Below, in pieces: positions 1 through 9,037 of a DNA stretch of 64,000 bases (position 1 is the first letter of the stretch; each line of letters starts with the position of its first letter). Where the stretch lies: the NCBI GenBank assembly GCA_905200645.1, contig CAJKLD010000008.1, positions 1-64,000 on the forward strand. Direction: 5' to 3'. The stretch comes from an uncultured Phascolarctobacterium sp. GTDB lineage: Bacteria > Bacillota > Negativicutes > Acidaminococcales > Acidaminococcaceae. The position numbers and the translations under genes were made by a program. Below the pieces are notes generated by a model. That model was not told where the DNA came from. It ran no database searches and saw only the letters and a list, made by a program, of their open reading frames with translations.

Positions 1-25
1 AGTCAACAATCGAGTTATTATTGGT

Positions 26-370
26 TTATAAAAATATTTTCTTAAATGCTTCCTCTGCGTAGGCTTGCAGCAAAGCATCAAACTGTTCATATTTCGCCAA
101 CAGTTCCCTGCCTTCCACCGTTAATTCCGTACTGCCGCCATAAGCACCGCCGCTGGAGCTTTTTAATAGTGGAAAACCCAAATCAGCTTCAGCGCGATGC
201 AGTATTTTCCATGCTTTACTGGAAGACATACCCATGCTCTTATACGCCGCACTTAAAGAGCCATGCCGTTCTACCAATTGGAGAATTTGGGCAATTCCCT
301 TACCAAAAGCAATTTCTTCATTATACAAACGCACTTTAACATGATAATGTATCGGCGGTTTATACACCAT
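26..370 (-). CDS. ModE-like winged-helix regulator, DNA-binding domain only
   Basis: This 114-residue protein resembles the N-terminal LysR-like helix-turn-helix domain of ModE, the molybdate-responsive regulator. The HTH spans about residues 25-65, followed by the wing and a short helical tail. The C-terminal molybdate-binding MOP domains of classical ModE are absent, so it cannot sense molybdate the way E. coli ModE does. It is last in the moa/mod operon. The ATG at 370 is preferred over a GTG at 394 because it follows the upstream stop (TAA at 374-372) directly and is preceded by a GGGGTGG ribosome binding site. It probably regulates molybdenum uptake or Moco genes; the targets are unknown. 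Confidence 0.75.
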   Translation of the reverse strand: MVYKPPIHYHVKVRLYNEEIAFGKGIAQILQLVERHGSLSAAYKSMGMSSSKAWKILHRAEADLGFPLLKSSSGGAYGGSTELTVEGRELLAKYEQFDALLQAYAEEAFKKIFL

Positions 371-371
371 T

Positions 372-1403
372 TTACCACCCCTTGCCAAAGCCACAGGCAG
401 GATAAGTGCAGACCAGACAGTTTAAACACAAGCCGCCTTCACCCAAAACAGCCATTTCTTCTGCCGTAACCGGATCACAAGCCAACACACGAGGCAAAAC
501 CAAATCAAAAATTGTGCGCTTAGCATACATTACGCAACCAGGCAAGCCCATTACTGGCACTCTCGCCGAGCCGTAATACGCCAACAGGAACATTGCTCCC
601 GGCAGTACAGGCGCGCCGTAAGAAATAATCTCCGCTCCGGTATTTTTAATCGCTAACGGCGTGCGGTCGTCGGGGTCAACGCTCATGCCGCCGGTGCAGC
701 AGACAAGCTCCGCGCCCTTTTTTTCTATAGCGTATTTAATCGCTTCGGTCACAACCTGCGGCTCGTCGCCTAAAACCTGCTTATGCATAACCTCTACGCC
801 ATATTCCGCCAGCTTATCTTCAATTACGGGAGTAAACGTATCTTTAATACGTCCGGTAAAAACCTCGCTGCCAGTAGCAATCACGGCTGCTTTTTTTAAT
901 TTATAGGGCAAAAGCTGCAGCAAGGGAGTGTCCCCACACATCTGCTGTACAGCCTGCATTTTTATTTTTTCAATGACTAAAGGAATGATTCTTGTCCCCG
1001 CCAGCTTATCGCCCTGACGCACCGGCGTATTGCCGTGACGGGTAGCAATCATCATCTGCCCGAAACCGTTAACCATTTTTAAACGCTTGCTATCAACTTT
1101 GAACACGCCGTCGCAGTCAGCAGAAAGCTCAATTTTTCCTTCCTTGACAGGCGATTCCTGCATATTTTTATTTTTGCACAAATCACATAATATTCTTGCC
1201 GCATCATTTTCGTGCAGCATGTTTTCATCAGCTTCCCAAACATAAAGATTCTCCTTGCCAATTGAAAGTAGCACAGGAATATCCTCTGCCCGTACAATAT
1301 GACCCTTGCGAAAAACCGCATCCTTAGTCACACCCTTAATTATTTGCGTTAAATCGTGACACAGTACGCTGCCTACTGCGTCAACTGTTTTAATTAGCTT
1401 CAT
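372..1403 (-). CDS. MoeA/MogA-fold molybdopterin-binding protein with Cys-rich tail
   Basis: A 343-residue molybdopterin-binding protein. The MoCF_biosynth (MogA/MoeA) fold is at about residues 170-310, with a TGGMS-x-DPDDRTP loop that in this family holds molybdopterin and the metal. The first 165 residues are not classical MoeA domains I/II. The C-terminus carries four cysteines spaced C-x2-C-x2-C-x4-C within the last 20 residues, followed by GFGKGW, which looks like a metal or Fe-S ligand set. It lies between modA and the ModE-like gene. It probably inserts or processes molybdenum in the cofactor, perhaps for the hydroxylase encoded nearby; that link is inference. Confidence 0.75.
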   Translation of the reverse strand: MKLIKTVDAVGSVLCHDLTQIIKGVTKDAVFRKGHIVRAEDIPVLLSIGKENLYVWEADENMLHENDAARILCDLCKNKNMQESPVKEGKIELSADCDGVFKVDSKRLKMVNGFGQMMIATRHGNTPVRQGDKLAGTRIIPLVIEKIKMQAVQQMCGDTPLLQLLPYKLKKAAVIATGSEVFTGRIKDTFTPVIEDKLAEYGVEVMHKQVLGDEPQVVTEAIKYAIEKKGAELVCCTGGMSVDPDDRTPLAIKNTGAEIISYGAPVLPGAMFLLAYYGSARVPVMGLPGCVMYAKRTIFDLVLPRVLACDPVTAEEMAVLGEGGLCLNCLVCTYPACGFGKGW

Positions 1404-1413
1404 AGGGCCTCCT

Positions 1414-2199
1414 CTATTTCACTTTGGCAAAGCCGTATTTTTCAAAAACCTGCATAGCTTCATCGGTCTGCAAAAAAACAGCTAATTCTTTAGCTGCCGC
1501 AGCTTGCGGAGCTTTTTTCAAAATACCTAGGGGATAAATAACAGGCTTTCTCAAAGAGCCGGCAGGAGCCTCTGCAATAATTTTTACCTTATCCTTGATT
1601 AAGGCTGTATCCGTTGCATAAACCAAGCCTGCATCTGCGCTGCCCTCGCCTACCCAGTTAAGCACCTGAGTTACGTTAGTACCAAGGCTGGCTTTAGCCT
1701 GTACCTGCTCCCAAATACCTAAACTGGTCAAAGCTTCTTTAGCGTATTGCCCGGCAGGTACACTGGCAGGATCACCAATAGCAGGATGCTTAGCCTGCGC
1801 TAAATCAGCAAAACTTTTAACAGCACCAACGCTTTTAACAGGCACAATCAAGACCAGCCTATTCTCCAACAATGGTTTAATAGACGCACTGTCCATATAG
1901 CCCTTTTTATCCAAAGCCTGCATCTGCTTATTAGCCGCAGAAATAAATACATCAGCGTTCAGACCATTTTCAATCTGCGATTGCAGCTTGCCGCTGGCAT
2001 CATAAACGCCTTGAATTTTGATTTCCGGATGCTTTTTATTAAACATAGGAATGAGCTGCTGTTCAAAAACCTTTTCCAAGCTGGCAGCAGCCGCTACATG
2101 CACAGTTACAGGCTTTTCCCCAGTATTTTCCTGCTTACTACCGCACCCCACCATGGTTAATGTCATTAAACAAATTACTAAACATAAAAATTGACGCAT
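1414..2199 (-). CDS. modA: Molybdate ABC transporter substrate-binding lipoprotein
   Basis: A 261-residue periplasmic oxyanion-binding protein. A type II signal peptide ends in a lipobox with Cys19 as the lipidation site, and the mature part has the VHVAAAASL start and two-lobe organisation of ModA. It should capture molybdate (or tungstate) and deliver it to ModB. The gene starts one base after the modB stop, so the two are translationally coupled. No ATPase gene (modC) is next to it on either side, which is unusual for a mod operon. Confidence 0.9.
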   Translation of the reverse strand: MRQFLCLVICLMTLTMVGCGSKQENTGEKPVTVHVAAAASLEKVFEQQLIPMFNKKHPEIKIQGVYDASGKLQSQIENGLNADVFISAANKQMQALDKKGYMDSASIKPLLENRLVLIVPVKSVGAVKSFADLAQAKHPAIGDPASVPAGQYAKEALTSLGIWEQVQAKASLGTNVTQVLNWVGEGSADAGLVYATDTALIKDKVKIIAEAPAGSLRKPVIYPLGILKKAPQAAAAKELAVFLQTDEAMQVFEKYGFAKVK

Positions 2200-2200
2200 T

Positions 2201-2887
2201 TTAACCCTCCTGCTGTTTTTTTACACGATATTGATAAACATTTAAACCAATGACCACCGCCAAGCAAATGGCCACTATTACTATGACATATACTGCAGCA
2301 CTGTCCCAATCGCCTGCAGCAACCGCCGAATAAACAGCTAAAGGCAAGGTGCGTGTTTTACCGGCAATATTGCCTGCCAGCATAGCCGTAGCGCCAAATT
2401 CACCTAAGCCGCGGGCAAAAGCCAAAAGCCCGCCTGCAATAATTCCCGGCAAAGCGTTAGGCAGATGAATACGCCAAAATATCCGCCATTCCGTCATGCC
2501 CAGAGAGCGCGCCGCTTCCAAAATACCTTTATCAACCTGCACCAAAGCGCCGCGAGCGGAACGATACATAAGAGGAAAAGCAATTACTGCCGCTGCCAAT
2601 ACTGTCGCAAGCCAACTAAAAGCTATTTGTACCCCAAAATTTTCTAGAAAAAATTTGCCTATAAACCTGTTATTGCCAAAAAAAAATAATAAAAAGAAGC
2701 CTGCTACCGTAGGCGGCAACACCATAGGCAAAGTAAAAAGTCCGTCGATAAAAATTTTAACGCTCTCACTGCGGAAGCCTTCTACCCACCGGGCAGCTAG
2801 CACGCCTAAGAAAAAAACAACGACAATAGTAGCAGCCGCAGTTTGCAAGCTTATCCACAAAGGCGACAAATCAATAGTTATATTCAT
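2201..2887 (-). CDS. modB: Molybdate ABC transporter permease
   Basis: A 228-residue inner-membrane permease with five to six hydrophobic segments and the EAA loop (EAARSLGMTEW) that docks the ATPase subunit, typical of ModB. The start is placed at the ATG at 2887 because it overlaps the TGA of the upstream MOSC-MogA gene as ATGA; a GTG at 2899 would add four residues. With ModA it forms a molybdate importer that needs a ModC-type ATPase not encoded in this window. Confidence 0.9.
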   Translation of the reverse strand: MNITIDLSPLWISLQTAAATIVVVFFLGVLAARWVEGFRSESVKIFIDGLFTLPMVLPPTVAGFFLLFFFGNNRFIGKFFLENFGVQIAFSWLATVLAAAVIAFPLMYRSARGALVQVDKGILEAARSLGMTEWRIFWRIHLPNALPGIIAGGLLAFARGLGEFGATAMLAGNIAGKTRTLPLAVYSAVAAGDWDSAAVYVIVIVAICLAVVIGLNVYQYRVKKQQEG

Positions 2888-3831
2888 TGCCTGCCACACT
2901 CTCCGTCAGTACCTTTAGCCAAACGTATGCCATGCTCCAATTCCGGCAGAACTATGGCTAAAGCTTCCTCTACAGCCTTTTTGCTACCGGAAAGATTAAC
3001 AATCAAGGTTCTATTACGCAGCACAGCAACTCCGCGGCTCAGCATCGCTCTTTGGGTAATCTGCATAGAGCCTGCGCGAATGGCTTCAGCAATGCCTGGT
3101 ACCAGGCGCGTTGCCACAGACAAAGTTGCTTCCGGCGTTACATCCCTAGGCGACATTCCCGTACCGCCGGTAGTAATGATTAAATTAACCTGTCTGCTGT
3201 CAGCCAAACGCTTCAGTTCTCTTTCTATTTTTCCCTGCATATCAGGTAACAGCATCTGTTCTACAATCTCATAACCAGCCTCCGATAACAATTTTGCCGC
3301 TGTCGGTCCACTGGTATCTACTCTTGTACCTGCTGCTCCTTTATCGGAAAGAGTTATTACAGCAGCACGCAGAGGATCGTCGGCAGAAGGCAGCTGCGCA
3401 GTCATCTCCATACCTGCCTGTAATATGCCCTCCTGTTCCACAGTAGCAAAAACTCCTTCACGCGGCATAATACAATCACCCACACGTTGAAAAATTTGAC
3501 AGTGACTGTGACATTCCTTGCCAATTTGTGTTATTTTCAATACTGCATCACCAGCAAAAAGCAGCGTACCTACCGGAAGGCTGGGAAAATCTATCCCCGC
3601 TGCCAAAATATTTTCGCCAAAAGCGCCAACAGCTGCCTTGCCGCCTTTAGCATTAAATTCTTCTACCCTATCATACGAAAGCAGGCTCACCTGGCGATGC
3701 CAGTTACCTCCGTGCGCATCGTTTTCCAAACCAAAATTTTTAATTAGCTTTACTTTCTCCACCTCATGTTTTTCAGTACCTCGCGCTTCGCTGATGCACA
3801 AGGCTTTAATAATACCTTTAATCTGCGTCAT
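2884..3831 (-). CDS. MOSC domain-MogA/MoaB fusion protein
   Basis: A 315-residue two-domain protein. Residues 1-145 are a MOSC domain, as in Moco sulfurases and YiiM/YuaD proteins, with a cysteine-containing KECHSHC loop that in this family can hold a persulfide. Residues 153-310 are a MogA/MoaB molybdopterin adenylyltransferase domain with the TTGGTGMSPRDVTPEAT signature. MogA adenylates molybdopterin before molybdenum insertion; the MOSC half may carry sulfur or bind the mature cofactor. The gene overlaps moaC by ATGA at its start and modB by ATGA at its end, so it sits mid-operon. Confidence 0.88.
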   Translation of the reverse strand: MTQIKGIIKALCISEARGTEKHEVEKVKLIKNFGLENDAHGGNWHRQVSLLSYDRVEEFNAKGGKAAVGAFGENILAAGIDFPSLPVGTLLFAGDAVLKITQIGKECHSHCQIFQRVGDCIMPREGVFATVEQEGILQAGMEMTAQLPSADDPLRAAVITLSDKGAAGTRVDTSGPTAAKLLSEAGYEIVEQMLLPDMQGKIERELKRLADSRQVNLIITTGGTGMSPRDVTPEATLSVATRLVPGIAEAIRAGSMQITQRAMLSRGVAVLRNRTLIVNLSGSKKAVEEALAIVLPELEHGIRLAKGTDGECGRQ

Positions 3832-4325
3832 TTTACCTCACCTCCCTGCCAGACAAATTTACCGCTTTTGCCACCGTCTTTACTTACTAAATGTACGTCT
3901 GTTATCAGCATATTTTTATCAACGGCCTTGCACATATCGTAAATCGTTAATAGAGCAATTTGCACTCCTGTCAACGCTTCGATTTCCACACCTGTTTTGC
4001 CGTCTGTTTTCACTAAGCAGCTTGCTTTCACAGCATACTGCTCACTATTTGCATTAAGCTCAAAATTCAAGGTACATTTCGTCAGCAGCAAAGGATGGCA
4101 TAAAGGAATCAACTCACTGGTCTTTTTGGCAGCCATAATGCCTGCTATACGCGCTACGCCCAAAACATCACCCTTAACAATCTCTTGATGCTTAATTTTA
4201 GCAAAAATTTCCTTGCTGACGATAATTTTTCCCGTAGCTATCGCTTCCCGTGCAGTAATATTTTTATGCGAGACATCTACCATCACTGCATTGCCAGCCT
4301 TATCAAAATGAGTAAAATCATTCAT
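3828..4325 (-). CDS. moaC: Cyclic pyranopterin monophosphate synthase
   Basis: A 165-residue MoaC that completes conversion of the MoaA product into cyclic pyranopterin monophosphate, the first isolable molybdopterin precursor. The conserved ELIPLCHP block and the GVEIEALTGVQIALLTIYDM block with its catalytic lysine region are intact, and the length is normal. The ATG at 4325 is chosen over a GTG at 4334 because the AAGGAAG ribosome binding site is well spaced only for the ATG. The gene follows moaA after 15 bases and ends in an ATGA overlap with the MOSC-MogA gene. Confidence 0.93.
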   Translation of the reverse strand: MNDFTHFDKAGNAVMVDVSHKNITAREAIATGKIIVSKEIFAKIKHQEIVKGDVLGVARIAGIMAAKKTSELIPLCHPLLLTKCTLNFELNANSEQYAVKASCLVKTDGKTGVEIEALTGVQIALLTIYDMCKAVDKNMLITDVHLVSKDGGKSGKFVWQGGEVK

Positions 4326-4340
4326 TCTTATCACTTCCTT

Positions 4341-5330
4341 TTATCCGCCAATCTCGTTCATAGTAAAATCGCCAGGGTGCTCGTTAAAGGTATGTCCCAA
4401 TGGTTTAGCCTGAACGGCTTGCATTAAAGACTGCATCAATTCATCGTCACTGGCTTCTTCCCGCAGAAGCTTGCGCAAATCACACACAGGCGGACTATAT
4501 AAGCAGTTTTTTAGCTGACCCGTACTTGTCAAGCGAATGCGATTACAGTTTGCGCAAAATTTAGCATGAATCGGCTCAATAAAACCAATTACTGACTGTT
4601 TTCCATGCAAAGCATCTTGTGCCAAATAATATTGCGCGGGGCCATTGCCGTATTTATGCTGTATTACCTCTAAACTATAATCAGACTCCTGCAAAATTTG
4701 CTTAATTTCCAATCCAGTAAAGCTTGTGCAGCCGCTGTTGCAATTTAAGGGCATCAATTCAATAAAACGCAAAGGTATTTGTAAATCGCCAGCATATTTT
4801 ACTAGATTAAGAAAATAATTTTTTTCTGTTCTTGCAGTCTTATTCGTTAAACTTTTTAACGGCACGCAGTTCAGCTTACACTTAATACCCGCTTGCAATG
4901 CACAAACTATACTGCCAAGCACTTGCTCTAACCTGCCGCCGGTCAAGTTTTGATAGCAAATTTCGTCAAGAGTATCTAGGCTTATGTTAACGCAGTCAAT
5001 GCCTGCCTGCACCAAATCGGGTATGTATTGTTCTAAAAAAATACCGTTAGTCGTCAGCGTCACCTGCTCTACCTTAGGCATAGCTTTTAATTGAGCGATA
5101 AAGTTAACTACGTTTTTACGTAACAATGGTTCGCCGCCGGTAATTTTAAAGCGCGTTATACCAAGGTTCACGGCACATTGAGCGATACGCAAAACTTCTT
5201 CATAACGCAAAATTTTTTCGTGCTGCACATGTTCCGCCACCTCCGGCCTACAATATTTGCAATGTAGATTACAGCGGTCGGTTACGGATATGCGCATATA
5301 ATTTATCTCTCGCTGAAAATTATCAATCAT
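4341..5330 (-). CDS. moaA: GTP 3',8-cyclase, radical SAM
   Basis: A 329-residue MoaA that rearranges GTP in the first step of molybdenum cofactor synthesis. The N-terminal radical SAM cluster motif (CNLHCKYC) follows an RISVTDR stretch, and the second C-terminal Fe-S cluster ligands (FCANCNRIRL, then a later Cys) are present. The protein ends in Gly-Gly as active MoaA proteins do. The ATG at 5330 has a GGGA ribosome binding site seven bases away; upstream TTG (5357) and ATG (5351) lack one. It is the first gene of the Moco/mod operon, immediately downstream of the terminator of the hydroxylase operon. Confidence 0.93.
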   Translation of the reverse strand: MIDNFQREINYMRISVTDRCNLHCKYCRPEVAEHVQHEKILRYEEVLRIAQCAVNLGITRFKITGGEPLLRKNVVNFIAQLKAMPKVEQVTLTTNGIFLEQYIPDLVQAGIDCVNISLDTLDEICYQNLTGGRLEQVLGSIVCALQAGIKCKLNCVPLKSLTNKTARTEKNYFLNLVKYAGDLQIPLRFIELMPLNCNSGCTSFTGLEIKQILQESDYSLEVIQHKYGNGPAQYYLAQDALHGKQSVIGFIEPIHAKFCANCNRIRLTSTGQLKNCLYSPPVCDLRKLLREEASDDELMQSLMQAVQAKPLGHTFNEHPGDFTMNEIGG

Positions 5331-5431
5331 AAAATTCCCTACCAACTCCATAGACAAATTTTACTAAAGCCAGTATCAACATTTATCTATAAACTCTTTT
5401 CGTTTATCTCACTTAAGAATAACGCTCGTTG

Positions 5432-5459
5432 AAAAAACGCGGAAGCAACATACTTCCGC
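5432..5459 (-). terminator. Rho-independent terminator of the hydroxylase operon
   Basis: On the minus strand a perfect 7-bp stem (GCGGAAG/CTTCCGC, 7-base loop) is followed after one G by six T. It starts about 30 bases past the stop of the molybdenum subunit gene and separates that operon from moaA. Confidence 0.85.
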
Positions 5460-5491
5460 AATTTCTCTTCAAAAAAACAATTTACTTACTG

Positions 5492-7771
5492 CTATTCGTT
5501 TTCTTCGCCCAAAGCAATTTTTTCCGGCGTAATGGGCAAAGTAAAGAAACGCTTGCCTGTCGCCTGATAAACTGCATCCGCAATGGCCGGAGCAGGAGTA
5601 TTGATTACCAGTTCACCTACGGATTTTGCACCGTAAGGACCGCTTTCTTCATAACTGCAGGCAAAATCCACATGGATATGACCAATATCCTGACGAGTTG
5701 GAATCTTATACTGCATCAGAGAATTTTCATAAACGCGACCGTCGGGGCTGTAGGTTATATTTTCCATTAAGCTCATACCAATACCCTGCAAAATACCGCC
5801 CTCGGTCTGCACCTTTGCCAAATGAGGATTAATAGGCGTACCACAATCCACAGAAGCATAATAATTTATTACTTCCGTTTCGCCGGTCAGCAAATCCGTT
5901 TCCAACTCGGCAACGCCTGCCATAAACGGTGGCGGACTTAATAAGCTATCCATCTCTACTGTTTCCTGCAACGCAATATTATTAAAGCATTGGGAAGCCG
6001 CAGCAATAGCTGTCAAGGAAATAGATTTATCATTTACGGTACTGCGTACATATTTACCATCAAAAACTACATCTTCAACGGCACATTCAAGTTTTTTAGC
6101 GCCTAACTCACAAATTTTAGCACGAATTTTCTTCGCGCAGGTTGTAACAGCATTGCCAGTAATATAGGTGGTACTGGACGCATAAGAACCGGAATCATAA
6201 GGCGAAGCGTCCGTATCGGCGCCGAAAACCTGAATCTGCTCAAACTCACATTCCAATACTTCGGCAGCCATTTGAGCTAAAATCGTATCGCAGCCGGTTC
6301 CCATATCAGCAGCGCCAATCAGCAGCGTATAAGAACCATCGTCATTAACTTTGATTGTTGCGCCGCCCACATCACAGTAAGGAATAGACGAACCCTGCAT
6401 AGCAATGGCTACGCCCATGGAACGAACCTTGCCATTAGCCATATATCGTACAGGGAATTTTTCGTTCCAGCCGCTCATTTCGCGCACCTGCGCCAAACAT
6501 TTATCCAGCGCGCAGCTAGTATTGGGAGCGCCGTAATAGGCAGGCATAATATCTCCCTCGTGAGTAATATTCATTTCGCGCAGCGTAATCGGGTCAATTT
6601 TCAGCTTTGCGGCCAACTCGTTCACGGCGCTTTCCACTGCAAAAATTCCCTGGGGCGCGCCATATCCGCGATAAGCTCCCGCCGCCTGCAAATTTGTATA
6701 AACAACGTCAAAACCAAAACGAAAAGCTTCTGTACGATACAAAGGAATAGATTTATGCCCTGAAAGGCCAACAGTAGTCGGACCATGCTCACCATAAGCG
6801 CCTGTATTTGACAGAGTATACACATCAATAGCGCGAATTTTACCTTCTTTAGTAGCACCTAAACGCACTTTAACTTCCATCTCATGACGCGGACTGGCGG
6901 CAATATGACATTCATGACGGCTGAAAACTATTTTAGACGGTTTTTTCAGCTTCCAGGTTACAAAGGCAGGATACATTTCGCTGACGCAGCTCTGCTTTGC
7001 ACCAAAACCGCCGCCTATACGCGGTTTGGTAACTCTGACTTGAGTTTTAGGAATATGCAGCGCGTTAGCAATAATTCTGCGCGCATGGAAAACTATCTGT
7101 GTGGAGCTTACCACATGCAAACGACCATAGGTATCAATAGTGCAATAGGTGCAGAAGGGCTCCATCATATTCTGCTGTACAGCCTTTACTCGGTAGATTC
7201 TGTCGATAACTACATCACAGTCTGCCAAAATGCCGTCCACATCACCGTCGCTGATAACCTCGGAAGCGCAAAGATTACGCTTATTATCAGCGCCTACGGG
7301 ACATAAGGCCTCCCAAGTTGCTTCGGGATGCACTAAAACAGGATTATCTAAGGCTGTATGAAAATCCAGCACAGCCTCTAAAACATTATATTTTACCTTA
7401 ATCAAGGATAACGCTTTATCAACAGCCTTTTCCGTTCTGCCGGCAACAATAGCTACCACATCGCCCACAAAACGCACATGCCTGTCCAGCAACAGACGGT
7501 CATAGGGACTAGGCTCAGGATAGGTCTGACCGGCGTAGGTACAGCGCTTGCCCTCTTGGTCAACATCCTCAAAGGTAAAAATAGCTTCAATATCGGGAAC
7601 CTTGGCTGCCACAGCAGTATTGATGCTTTCAATAATTGCATTGGCGTAAGGAGAACGCAACAGCTTAACTATTAAACAATCTTTAGGCGCCAAGTCGTCC
7701 GTATACACGGGCTGACCAGTTACCAGCTGCATGGCGTCCTTTTTTCTCAAGGGTTGATTAACAATTTTCAT
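5492..7771 (-). CDS. Xanthine dehydrogenase-type molybdenum hydroxylase, Mo-binding subunit
   Basis: A 759-residue large subunit of the CoxL/XdhA family that binds the molybdopterin cofactor and hydroxylates N-heterocycles or aldehydes. It shows the cofactor loop GGGFGAKQ near residue 240, the MGTGCDT loop near 500 and the C-terminal GAKSVGELV motif with the catalytic glutamate. The start at 7771 is chosen because an AGGAGG site precedes it; the longer frame to 7897 has no support. It is third in a FAD, Fe-S, Mo subunit operon. The yqeB/yqeC genes nearby suggest a selenium-dependent enzyme. Substrate is uncertain; xanthine or another purine fits the adjacent permease. Confidence 0.9.
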   Translation of the reverse strand: MKIVNQPLRKKDAMQLVTGQPVYTDDLAPKDCLIVKLLRSPYANAIIESINTAVAAKVPDIEAIFTFEDVDQEGKRCTYAGQTYPEPSPYDRLLLDRHVRFVGDVVAIVAGRTEKAVDKALSLIKVKYNVLEAVLDFHTALDNPVLVHPEATWEALCPVGADNKRNLCASEVISDGDVDGILADCDVVIDRIYRVKAVQQNMMEPFCTYCTIDTYGRLHVVSSTQIVFHARRIIANALHIPKTQVRVTKPRIGGGFGAKQSCVSEMYPAFVTWKLKKPSKIVFSRHECHIAASPRHEMEVKVRLGATKEGKIRAIDVYTLSNTGAYGEHGPTTVGLSGHKSIPLYRTEAFRFGFDVVYTNLQAAGAYRGYGAPQGIFAVESAVNELAAKLKIDPITLREMNITHEGDIMPAYYGAPNTSCALDKCLAQVREMSGWNEKFPVRYMANGKVRSMGVAIAMQGSSIPYCDVGGATIKVNDDGSYTLLIGAADMGTGCDTILAQMAAEVLECEFEQIQVFGADTDASPYDSGSYASSTTYITGNAVTTCAKKIRAKICELGAKKLECAVEDVVFDGKYVRSTVNDKSISLTAIAAASQCFNNIALQETVEMDSLLSPPPFMAGVAELETDLLTGETEVINYYASVDCGTPINPHLAKVQTEGGILQGIGMSLMENITYSPDGRVYENSLMQYKIPTRQDIGHIHVDFACSYEESGPYGAKSVGELVINTPAPAIADAVYQATGKRFFTLPITPEKIALGEENE

Positions 7772-7775
7772 CTGC

Positions 7776-8246
7776 CTATTCCTCCTTCCCTTGAGCCTTT
7801 TTCCAAGCAATAAAATTCTGTATTCCCCGCAGCTGGCCTTCGTAGCCGGAGCAGCGACAGAGATTGCCTGCCAGATATTCTTTGATTTCTTCCTCACTCG
7901 GTTCCGGGTTTTCTCTAAAAAGCGCCAAAGCGTTCATAATCATACCGGGATTGCAAAAGCCGCACTGCTCTGCGCCCTGGTCGGCAATAAACGCGCCAAA
8001 TTCGGCAGCTTCCTTTTGCAGTCCTTCCATAGTGGTTACCCTATGTCCGTCAGCGCGAGCCGCCAACACAGAACAGGACAGCACCGGTTTATCATCTAAA
8101 AAAACAGTACACAAGCCGCAGTTAGAGGTATCGCAGCCTCTTTTTACGCTGTAACAGCCTTCGTTGCGCACAAAATCCAGAAGCGCCAAATCAGCTTCTA
8201 CGCTGCGGGTAATTTTTCTGCCATTTAAAGTCAATGTAATTTCCAT
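7776..8246 (-). CDS. Molybdenum hydroxylase [2Fe-2S] subunit
   Basis: A 156-residue CoxS/XdhC-type small subunit carrying two [2Fe-2S] clusters that pass electrons from the Mo site to FAD. The N-terminal plant-ferredoxin-like domain has four cysteines (C-x4-C-x2-C-x11-C) near residues 40-60, and the helical C-terminal domain has the C-G-x-C and CRC pairs near residues 97 and 132. Its ATG overlaps the FAD subunit stop (TAATG), showing translational coupling. Confidence 0.92.
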   Translation of the reverse strand: MEITLTLNGRKITRSVEADLALLDFVRNEGCYSVKRGCDTSNCGLCTVFLDDKPVLSCSVLAARADGHRVTTMEGLQKEAAEFGAFIADQGAEQCGFCNPGMIMNALALFRENPEPSEEEIKEYLAGNLCRCSGYEGQLRGIQNFIAWKKAQGKEE

Positions 8247-9037
8247 TAGGCGTTACCTCCCAATGCTAAAATAGCTCTTACTGCCAGCACCTTTATCAAA
8301 TGAGTGCGATATTTAGCGCTGCCGCGGTTATTGCTTTCGGTCGGCAAAAGCTTGGCGGCGTATTCCGCAAACGCCTTGGCTTTTTCCTCTGTAATTGGCA
8401 GAGATAAAATTTGCTGCTCATCTTTAACCAAAGCTGCTTTAGCAGGTCTTGCTCCCACTGCCAGCTGCACGCCTGCCTCCGTCATAGCGGCTGCGCAGGT
8501 CAACACGGGAAAATCGGTTTTGGCAATACGCACAGATTCATAAGAGCAAGCCAACTTTTGCTTAGGCACAATTACATGCACCAAAATATCACGATCATAT
8601 TTCATTTGGGCAAACTCGCTGATAGGAATAATGCCACCCTTATAAAGTTCAACCTTGGCATCTAAAGCCATGAAAATTGTCAGCACGTCGCTAAAGCCAA
8701 AGCGTCCGAAAACGCTGCCGCCCACAGTCGCCAAATTGCGGAACTGTACGCCGACAATATGGCGCAAAGCCTCCTTCATTGCTCCGTTCGTATAAGCAGC
8801 CATGCCTTCATGCATTTCTAATTGGCGCAGAGTAACCATGGCTCCGATACGAAATTCCGTTTCCGTCTCTTCAATTTTGTCCAATCCTAAAGCAGACAAA
8901 TCAATCATAGTTGCTACGTTACCTTTACTCAAGCGCAGCCACAGCATGCCGCCCATTACTCTGTTGATGCGCTTTTGGTTAAGCTGCCAGGCCTCCTCCA
9001 GCGTTGCAGCTTTTTTGAGTTCACGAATAGTAAGCAT
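8246..9037 (-). CDS. Molybdenum hydroxylase FAD-binding subunit
   Basis: A 263-residue CoxM/XdhB-type flavoprotein subunit. The RNLATVGGS motif near residue 105 is the typical FAD-binding signature of this family, and CO_deh_flav_C-like sequence follows. It passes electrons from the Fe-S subunit to the final acceptor. The ATG at 9037 is chosen because a GGAGGG site lies eight bases upstream; starts at 9067 or 9058 are less likely. First gene of the hydroxylase operon, divergent from the MocA-like gene. Confidence 0.88.
   Translation of the reverse strand: MLTIRELKKAATLEEAWQLNQKRINRVMGGMLWLRLSKGNVATMIDLSALGLDKIEETETEFRIGAMVTLRQLEMHEGMAAYTNGAMKEALRHIVGVQFRNLATVGGSVFGRFGFSDVLTIFMALDAKVELYKGGIIPISEFAQMKYDRDILVHVIVPKQKLACSYESVRIAKTDFPVLTCAAAMTEAGVQLAVGARPAKAALVKDEQQILSLPITEEKAKAFAEYAAKLLPTESNNRGSAKYRTHLIKVLAVRAILALGGNA

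Noticed and set aside
5331..5431. Possible Moco riboswitch before moaA
   Set aside because: Only about 100 bases lie between the hydroxylase terminator and moaA, too short for the Moco aptamer plus expression platform, and no matching stems were seen.
5492..7897. N-terminal extension of the Mo subunit to 7897
   Set aside because: The extra residues overlap the Fe-S subunit gene and lack a ribosome binding site; an AGGAGG site fixes the start at 7771.
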